26,238 nt of DNA from Microbacteriaceae bacterium UBA4731 (GTDB lineage Bacteria > Actinomycetota > Actinomycetes > Actinomycetales > Microbacteriaceae), in NCBI GenBank assembly GCA_002404115.1, contig DHJB01000051.1, forward strand, positions 1-26,238, in the 5' to 3' direction. Positions within the stretch are counted from its first letter, which is position 1. Each line of letters begins with the position of its first letter. Made by a program: the position numbers and the translations under genes. Of this stretch, positions 21,425 through 26,238 are shown piece by piece. The notes beneath the pieces are model-generated. The model saw only the letters and a program-made list of their open reading frames with translations, was not told the DNA's origin and did no database searches.

Positions 21425-22294
21425 GTGCTCGCAAACTACCTGATTGGCCTGCGCGAAGGCCTCGAAGCCGCCCTCATCGTCACGATCCTGATCGCCTACA
21501 TCGTCAAGATCGACCGGCGTGACGTGCTGGCGCGAGTATGGCTGGGCGTCGGACTCGCCCTGCTCCTGGCCCTCGCCATCGGGGCCGCGCTGACCTTCGG
21601 CACCGTCGGGCTGTCGTTCTCCGCGCAGGAAACCATCGGCGGCCTACTGTCGATCGTCGCAACCGGCCTGGTGACGTGGATGGTGTTCTGGATGCTGCGC
21701 ACCGCCCGTGACCTCAAGGGTCACCTGCACGGGCACATCGACCGCCACCTCGTGGGCACCGGGCTCGGCCTCGTGCTCGTCGCCTTCCTCGCCGTGGGCC
21801 GCGAAGGCATCGAAACGGCACTCTTCATCTGGGCGGCCGTGCAGGCAACCGGCGAGACCACCATGCCGCTGATCGGCGCCGCCCTCGGCCTCGTCACCGC
21901 GGTCGGGCTCGGCTGGCTCATCTACAGGGGGATGCTGCGCATCAACCTGGCGAAGTTCTTCGCCTGGACCGGCGGCATCCTGATCATCGTCGCGGCCGGG
22001 GTGCTCTCCTACGGCGTGCACGACCTGCAGGAGGCCGGCATCCTGCCCGGCCTGAACAGCCTCGCCTTCGACGTCAGCGGCGCCATCCCGCCGGACAGCT
22101 GGTACGGCGCGCTGCTCAAGGGCACGCTCAACTTCTCCCCTGCCACCACGTGGCTGGAACTTGCGGCCTGGCTCGTCTACCTGGTGCCGACCATGACCCT
22201 CTTCGTGGTAAAGAGCCGGCACGGTCGCCCTCGCCTGGCCAGGAACGCTCCGCGCACGGATGCCGCGGGGCCCGCGGCCGTTCCCGCGCACTGA
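21425..22294 (+). CDS. efeU: Ferrous/ferric iron permease EfeU (FTR1 family), 289 aa
   Basis: This is the membrane permease of the EfeUOB elemental-iron system. Two REGLE-type motifs are present, R10-E11-G12-L13-E14 in the first helix and R126-E127-G128-I129-E130 in the fourth; their Glu residues bind iron in the Ftr1 family. About seven hydrophobic helices are visible, as expected. The length matches the family. GTG 21425 has AGGAAG at 21415-21420, four bases upstream. The gene is led by the iron box at 21378 and is followed after 40 bases by efeO. It is divergent from the PIG-L fusion. Iron repression through DtxR/IdeR is inferred from the box. Confidence 0.95.
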   Translation: MLANYLIGLREGLEAALIVTILIAYIVKIDRRDVLARVWLGVGLALLLALAIGAALTFGTVGLSFSAQETIGGLLSIVATGLVTWMVFWMLRTARDLKGHLHGHIDRHLVGTGLGLVLVAFLAVGREGIETALFIWAAVQATGETTMPLIGAALGLVTAVGLGWLIYRGMLRINLAKFFAWTGGILIIVAAGVLSYGVHDLQEAGILPGLNSLAFDVSGAIPPDSWYGALLKGTLNFSPATTWLELAAWLVYLVPTMTLFVVKSRHGRPRLARNAPRTDAAGPAAVPAH

Positions 22295-22334
22295 CCCCCT
22301 CCGCTTCCCCTCCCGCCCCGCTCTAAGGACTCCC

Positions 22335-23507
22335 ATGCGCGCTCGCCTTGCCCTGCTCACCGCCGTCTCCTCGGCCGGCCTCCTCGCCCTGACCGGGTGC
22401 GTCGCCACCGGGAGCACGCCGGGCGCGACCCACGCCGCCCTTACTGTCGTCAGCAGCGCCACGGAGTGCACCGTGTCGGCAGATGAGGCGCCGGCGGGCA
22501 CCGTGCGCTTCACGGTCACCAACTCGGGCGACAAGGTCACCGAGTTCTACCTGCTCGCCGCGGACGGGAAGAAGATCGTCGGCGAGGCCGAGAACATCGG
22601 CCCTGGCCTCAGCCGCGACCTCGTCGTGCAGCTCTCCGCCGGCACCTACTTCACCGCCTGCAAGCCGGGGATGACCGGGGACGGCGTCGGCAAGGCGACG
22701 TTCACCGTCACCAAGTCGGGCGCCGCAGGCGCGCTCACCGCGGACCTCACGGCGCAGATCACGTCGGCCAACGCGGACTACGCCGAGTACGTGAAGGACG
22801 AGGTCGACCGGCTCTCGGTCGGCACCAACGCGTTCGCCGCCGCCTACGTCGCCGGCGACGACGACCGCGCGCGGAGCCTCTACGCCCCGACCCGCGCCCA
22901 CTGGGAGCAGGTCGAGACCATCGCGGAATCCTTCGGCGACCTCGACCCCAAGCTTGACCTGCGCGAGGCCGACCTCGAACCGGGCCAGGCCTGGACTGGC
23001 TGGCACGCGATCGAAAAGGACCTCTGGCCCGCCGACGCCGAAGCCGGTTTCCAGGCCTACGGCGCTGACAGGCGCCGACACCTGGCCGACCTGCTCGTGG
23101 CCGATACCCACACCCTGGAGGGGAAGGTCCAGGACCTGACCTTCACCCTCTCCCAGCAGACGAACGGCGCGATCGGCCTGCTCGACGAGGTCGCCTCCGG
23201 CAAGGTCACCGGCGAGGAAGAGTTCTGGTCGCACACCGACCTCTGGGACTTCCAGGCCAACGTCGACGGCGCGAAGCAGCTCTACTCCGGCGTGCGCGCC
23301 ATCCTCGTGGAGAAGGACCCGAAGCTCGCCGCGAAACTCGACCGCGAGTTCGGTGCGCTGCAGACCCTGCTCGGCTCGCACCGGGTCGGCGACGGCTTCG
23401 CCCTGTACACCGAGCTGTCGGCCGCCGACATCCGGGCGCTGTCCGACCAGGTGAACGCCCTCGGCGAGCCGCTCAACCGTCTCACCGCGGCGCTCGTCCT
23501 GTCATGA
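22335..23507 (+). CDS. efeO: Iron uptake lipoprotein EfeO (cupredoxin plus M75 domain), 390 aa
   Basis: EfeO is the extracytoplasmic component thought to bind iron and hand it to EfeU. A lipoprotein signal ends in LALTGC with C22 as the lipidated residue. The cupredoxin-like domain spans about 28-128 (ECTVSADEAPAGTVRFTVTNSG, then FTACKPGM with a Cys). The M75/imelysin-like helical domain spans about 135-385 and has its HxxE motif at H224-A-I-E227 in GWHAIEKDLW. ATG 22335 is chosen because AAGGA (22325-22329) lies five bases upstream and a canonical lipoprotein signal starts there. The reading frame is open 25 codons further upstream but that part is Pro/Arg-rich and overlaps the efeU end. The stop overlaps efeB by ATGA. 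Confidence 0.94.
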   Translation: MRARLALLTAVSSAGLLALTGCVATGSTPGATHAALTVVSSATECTVSADEAPAGTVRFTVTNSGDKVTEFYLLAADGKKIVGEAENIGPGLSRDLVVQLSAGTYFTACKPGMTGDGVGKATFTVTKSGAAGALTADLTAQITSANADYAEYVKDEVDRLSVGTNAFAAAYVAGDDDRARSLYAPTRAHWEQVETIAESFGDLDPKLDLREADLEPGQAWTGWHAIEKDLWPADAEAGFQAYGADRRRHLADLLVADTHTLEGKVQDLTFTLSQQTNGAIGLLDEVASGKVTGEEEFWSHTDLWDFQANVDGAKQLYSGVRAILVEKDPKLAAKLDREFGALQTLLGSHRVGDGFALYTELSAADIRALSDQVNALGEPLNRLTAALVLS

Positions 23508-24877
23508 CCGGGCCGGCCGTGCCCGCCGCTGCGCCTGCCGAGCCAGCTGCGCCTGAGACAGCTGTGCCTGAGACAACTGTGCCTGCTGAGCCCCCTGTGG
23601 CAGCTGTGCCGGCCGGGTCGCGCGGCCTCTCCCGCCGGGGCCTGCTCGGCCTGGCCGGGGCCGGAGTGGCTGGCCTGGGGCTCGGCATCGCCGGCGACCG
23701 GGTCGTCGCCTCCGTGGCCGGCGGCGCCTCTTCAGTCGATTCCGCGGTGTACCCGTTCCACGGCAGGCACCAGGCGGGAATCGTCACCCCGGCGCAGGAC
23801 CGCCTGCACTTCGCCGCCTTCGACCTCTCGTCAGGCGCCAGCCGCGCCGACCTGGTCGAGCTGCTCCGGGATTGGAGCGTCGCGGCGGCCTTGATGACCG
23901 CTGGCAAGGACGTGGGCGAGTTCGGCGCCGTCGACGGGCCCTACGACGCACCGCCGGAGGACACCGGGGAAGCCCAGGGCCTGGCAACGGCCGGCCTGAC
24001 GATCACCTTCGGCTTCGGGCCGAGCCTGTTCGAAACGGCCGCCGGCACCGACCGCTTCGGCCTCGCGGCATCCCGCCCGGCCGGGCTGGTGGACCTGCCG
24101 CATTTCCCGGGCGACATGCTCGAGGAGGGCAGGAGCGGCGGCGACCTGTGCATCCAGGCCTGCGCCAACGACCCCCAGGTGGCCGTTCACGCCATCCGGA
24201 ACCTGTCCCGGATAGCGTTCGGCCGGGCCGTCATTCGCTGGTCACAGCTGGGCTTCGGACGAACCTCATCGACGAGCACGAGCCAGTCGACCCCCCGCAA
24301 CCTGTTCGGCTTCAAGGACGGCACGGCGAACATCAAGGCCGAGCAGCCCGACGTCGTCAACGAGCAGGTCTGGGTGCAGCCGGGCGACGGCCCCAGCTGG
24401 CTCACGGGCGGGTCCTACCTCGTGGCCCGGCGCATCCGGATGACCATCGAGACCTGGGATCGCACGATCCTGCGCGAACAGGAGACCGTGTTCGGCCGCA
24501 CCAAGGGCGAGGGTGCCCCGCTCTCCGGCGGGACCGAGTTCACCGAACCCGACTTCACGCTCGAGGGCCGGGAGGGCGCGCCGCTGATCGACACGACCGC
24601 GCACGTGCGCCTCGCACACCCGACGCACAACGGCGGCCGCAAGCTGCTGCGTCGCGGCTACAACTTCGTGGACGGCAACGACGCGCTCGGCCGACTCGAC
24701 GCCGGCCTGTTCTTCATCAGCTTCCAGCGCTCCCCCGAACAGTTCACCGCCGTACAGCTGAACCTGGCCAGGCACGACGCGCTCAACGAATACACCCGGC
24801 ACGTGGGCTCGGCGCTCTTCGTCGTGCCGCCCGGCGCGCGCCGCGGCGGCTTCGTCGGCGAGTCCCTCTTCGCCTGA
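23504..24877 (+). CDS. efeB: Tat-exported DyP-type heme peroxidase EfeB, 457 aa
   Basis: EfeB is the heme-containing peroxidase of the Efe system, proposed to oxidise ferrous iron or release iron from heme outside the membrane. A twin-arginine motif at R44-R45 (LSRRGLLGLAGAG) precedes a hydrophobic stretch. DyP features follow: the distal Asp D272 in FGFKDGT, the likely proximal heme His H367 in AHVRLAHP, and the distal Arg at 383/384 in LLRRGYNF. The length without the leader matches the family. ATG 23504 overlaps the efeO stop by four bases. Before the Tat motif lies an unusual 39-residue Pro/Ala/Glu/Thr-rich segment with a DNA repeat. tatB in this window encodes part of the export path it would need. 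Confidence 0.94.
   Translation: MTGPAVPAAAPAEPAAPETAVPETTVPAEPPVAAVPAGSRGLSRRGLLGLAGAGVAGLGLGIAGDRVVASVAGGASSVDSAVYPFHGRHQAGIVTPAQDRLHFAAFDLSSGASRADLVELLRDWSVAAALMTAGKDVGEFGAVDGPYDAPPEDTGEAQGLATAGLTITFGFGPSLFETAAGTDRFGLAASRPAGLVDLPHFPGDMLEEGRSGGDLCIQACANDPQVAVHAIRNLSRIAFGRAVIRWSQLGFGRTSSTSTSQSTPRNLFGFKDGTANIKAEQPDVVNEQVWVQPGDGPSWLTGGSYLVARRIRMTIETWDRTILREQETVFGRTKGEGAPLSGGTEFTEPDFTLEGREGAPLIDTTAHVRLAHPTHNGGRKLLRRGYNFVDGNDALGRLDAGLFFISFQRSPEQFTAVQLNLARHDALNEYTRHVGSALFVVPPGARRGGFVGESLFA
23550..23610 (+). repeat. Short imperfect tandem repeat in the EfeB leader
   Basis: CCTGAGACAGCTGTG, CCTGAGACAACTGTG and related CCTGCTGAG/GCAGCTGTG units follow one another and encode PETAVPETTVPAEPPVAAVP. Base composition and codon choice (many CCT, ACA, GTG) differ from the surrounding coding sequence. 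Confidence 0.6.
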
Positions 24878-24897
24878 CCGTTTTCGTTCCACTCCCA

Positions 24898-24964
24898 TTC
24901 CGCGAAAACGCAGTTGTGGTCGCTAAAACGCGTTCAGAACGACCACAAATGCGTTTTCGCGGAA
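24898..24964. repeat. Long near-perfect palindrome between convergent efeB and the lipoprotein gene
   Basis: The arms 24898-24922 and 24940-24964 pair at 24 of 25 positions and contain GCGAAAACGCAGTTGTGGTC. The 17-base centre has AACGCGTT. The arm sequence GAAAACGCAGTTGTG closely resembles the arm of the palindrome at 25476-25530 (GAAACCGCAGTTGTG on the minus strand), and the centre resembles that of 9786-9868. It may terminate both genes or be a dispersed palindromic element. Confidence 0.8.
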
Positions 24965-24974
24965 GGGGGAACGG

Positions 24975-25418
24975 CTAGGAGGCGGGGGTGACCGTGTAGA
25001 GGAGGCCGTCGGGGTTGCCTGCGACGGTGACACCGTAGGTCTTGTTGGTCATGGTGACGGCGCCCGTGGCGCCGACGGATGCCGCGGTGTCGACGACGAA
25101 CCCGGCGTCCTCGAGCGAGCGCTTGGCCTCGCCCAGCGGGTCGGTGGAGGCCGCCTTGACCGTGACCACCCAGCCCGGCTTGCCGTCTGTCGTCTTCACC
25201 GCGCCGAAGAGCAGCTCGCCGTCGATGACCGGCACCTCGGTGGGCCAGCCGGCGGGCAGCTTGCCGCCGAGGCTGACGCCGCCGCCGGTTGCGCCCTGCA
25301 CAGCGCCGTTGACGGCATCCTCAGCGGCGGGTGCCGAGCATCCGGCCAGTGCCGGTCCGACGGTCAGCGCGGTGACGACCGCCAGGGAAATTCGAATGGT
25401 TGCCTGGAGCTTGTTCAT
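24975..25418 (-). CDS. Lipoprotein of unknown function, 147 aa
   Basis: A type II signal peptide is visible: basic NKLQATIR, a hydrophobic stretch, and lipobox LAGC with C27 as the lipidation site. The mature part is small, starting with an Ala/Gly-rich linker (about 28-50). A compact beta-rich region follows, including LPAGWPTEVPVIDGELLFG, GWVVTVKAAS and the closing TYGVTVAGNPDGLLYTV. I recognise no named family with certainty. Similar small lipoproteins are common in Microbacteriaceae. ATG 25418 has GAGGAA six bases upstream. The next gene, typA, is on the same strand but is separated by a hairpin, so the lipoprotein probably has its own promoter near 25430-25470. It may be an envelope protein of unknown ligand. 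Confidence 0.8.
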   Translation of the reverse strand: MNKLQATIRISLAVVTALTVGPALAGCSAPAAEDAVNGAVQGATGGGVSLGGKLPAGWPTEVPVIDGELLFGAVKTTDGKPGWVVTVKAASTDPLGEAKRSLEDAGFVVDTAASVGATGAVTMTNKTYGVTVAGNPDGLLYTVTPAS

Positions 25419-25475
25419 TGCAGTTCCTCAGATACGTTTCGGTTCGTGCCCACGTTCGATGCCTCCCACAACGTA

Positions 25476-25530
25476 GAAACCGCAGTCGTGCACGCCAGGA
25501 CAGGGTCCTAGCGCGCACAACTGCGGTTTC
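25476..25530. repeat. Hairpin-forming palindrome between typA and the lipoprotein gene
   Basis: The arms 25476-25495 and 25511-25530 pair with two mismatches, and inside them AGGAC (25497-25501) pairs with GTCCT (25505-25509) around a 3-base loop, giving an almost continuous stem of about 26 bp. It starts 17 bases after the typA stop, so it probably ends typA transcription. Its arm is related to the palindrome at 24898-24964. Confidence 0.8.
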
Positions 25531-25547
25531 GTGTGAAAGGGGACTGC

Positions 25548-26238
25548 TTAGCTCGCGTCCTGCTTCTTCAGGCGCGACGTCTGGCGCTGGCGGGCGGATG
25601 CCGCGAGCTCGACCTTGCGGATGCGCACCATGGCAGGCGTGACCTCGACGCACTCGTCCTCGCGGGCGAACTCGAGGCACTCCTCGAGCGTCAGCTGGCG
25701 CGACGGGGTCATCGACTCGAACGTGTCGGAGGTGGACTGACGCATGTTGGTCAGCTTCTTCTCCTTGGTGATGTTCACGTCCATGTCGTCGGCGCGCGAG
25801 TTCTCGCCGATGACCATGCCCTCGTAGACCTCTTCGGTCGGGTTGACGAAGAACGACATCCGCTCCTGCAGCGCGATGATCGCGAACGGCGTGACGACAC
25901 CGGAACGGTCGGCGACGATCGAGCCGTTGTTACGGGTGACGATGTTGCCGGCCCACGCCTCGTAGCCGTGGAAGATCGCGTTGGCGATACCGGTTCCACG
26001 GGTGTCGGTGAGGAACTGCGTGCGGAAGCCGATCAGGCCGCGCGACGGAACGATGAATTCCATCCGGACCCAGCCGGTGCCGTGGTTCGCCATGTTCTCC
26101 ATGCGACCCTTGCGGGCGGCCAGGAGCTGGGTGATCGCACCGAGGTACTCCTCAGGGGAGTCGATGGTGAGGTGCTCGTACGGCTCGTGGATCTTGCCGT
26201 CGACGCGCTTCACAACAACCTGCGGCTTGCCGACGGTG
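25548..26238 (-). CDS. typA: C-terminal part of ribosome-associated GTPase TypA/BipA (5' end outside window)
   Basis: TypA/BipA is a translational GTPase related to EF-G/LepA that works in ribosome assembly and stress adaptation. The window holds only the last 230 or so residues, ending at TAA 25550-25548; the frame stays open through the window edge (VGKPQVVVKRVDGK). Features are the EF-G domain V-like part (EEYLGAITQLLAARKGRMENM, NHGTGWVRMEFIVPSRGLIGFRTQFLT) and the BipA-specific C-terminal domain (RTNNGSI-like TRNNGSIV, GMVIGENSRADDMDVNITKEKKLTN, TLEECLEFAREDECVEVTP). The GTPase domain lies beyond the end of the sequence. The final residues are basic. A long hairpin follows the stop codon. 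Confidence 0.95.
   Translation of the reverse strand, partial: TVGKPQVVVKRVDGKIHEPYEHLTIDSPEEYLGAITQLLAARKGRMENMANHGTGWVRMEFIVPSRGLIGFRTQFLTDTRGTGIANAIFHGYEAWAGNIVTRNNGSIVADRSGVVTPFAIIALQERMSFFVNPTEEVYEGMVIGENSRADDMDVNITKEKKLTNMRQSTSDTFESMTPSRQLTLEECLEFAREDECVEVTPAMVRIRKVELAASARQRQTSRLKKQDAS

Noticed and set aside
1..26238. Search for a mobile island, prophage, toxin-antitoxin or defence cluster
   Set aside because: No transposase, integrase, tRNA-associated repeats or defence-type domains are visible; composition and content are uniform core chromosome.

Overview
The window is chromosomal DNA from a high-GC Gram-positive actinobacterium, most likely of the family Microbacteriaceae. This is inferred from the strong G/C bias at third codon positions, frequent GTG starts, actinobacterial versions of DapC/DapD/DapE/TatB/Mrp, and the gene neighbours. 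The genus cannot be fixed from the sequence alone. Gene density is high, no gap exceeds 300 bases, and I see no rRNA, tRNA, CRISPR array, transposase or prophage gene.

Layout. 1-4466: a ferritin-like protein divergent from a DEAD-box RNA helicase, then a PHP-family phosphoesterase divergent from a membrane-anchored endonuclease/exonuclease/phosphatase protein. 4512-6703: aminopeptidase P convergent with a small two-helix stress protein. 6760-9743: an overlapping operon of a soluble PRC-barrel/MgtE-N/CBS protein, a DUF1003 membrane protein and the Mrp-type P-loop Fe-S carrier. 9886-11294: tatB, an O-methyltransferase and a DUF3117 protein. 11358-14637: a lysine/peptidoglycan precursor locus, with dapE (followed by a GT-C mannosyltransferase-like gene) back to back with dapD. 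14671-17286: a large penicillin-acylase-family Ntn hydrolase. 17374-21285: citrate synthase, dapC, a 7Fe ferredoxin and a degenerate PIG-L/membrane fusion, all on the minus strand. 21425-24877: the efeUOB iron-uptake operon behind a DtxR/IdeR-type iron box. 24975-26238: an unknown lipoprotein and the 3' end of typA. From memory, several of these pairs (helicase/ferritin-like, dapE/dapD, fdx-dapC with mshB nearby, O-methyltransferase/tatB/mrp) are also neighbours in Mycobacterium, so this looks like conserved core chromosome rather than an island.

Most notable non-coding structure: (i) eight genes have a -10 hexamer ending exactly six bases before the start codon, the signature of leaderless transcripts, and at dapE/dapD the two divergent -10 hexamers overlap in a 17-bp gap; (ii) a 71-bp element occurs twice in opposite orientation (65/71 identical), each time between convergent genes; (iii) three further long near-perfect palindromes sit in other 3' gaps and share core sequence; (iv) a 14-bp perfect hairpin with a UUCG loop follows the DUF3117 gene. 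The most unusual protein is the 321-aa PIG-L/membrane fusion, which lacks the zinc and catalytic residues expected of the mycothiol deacetylase family.
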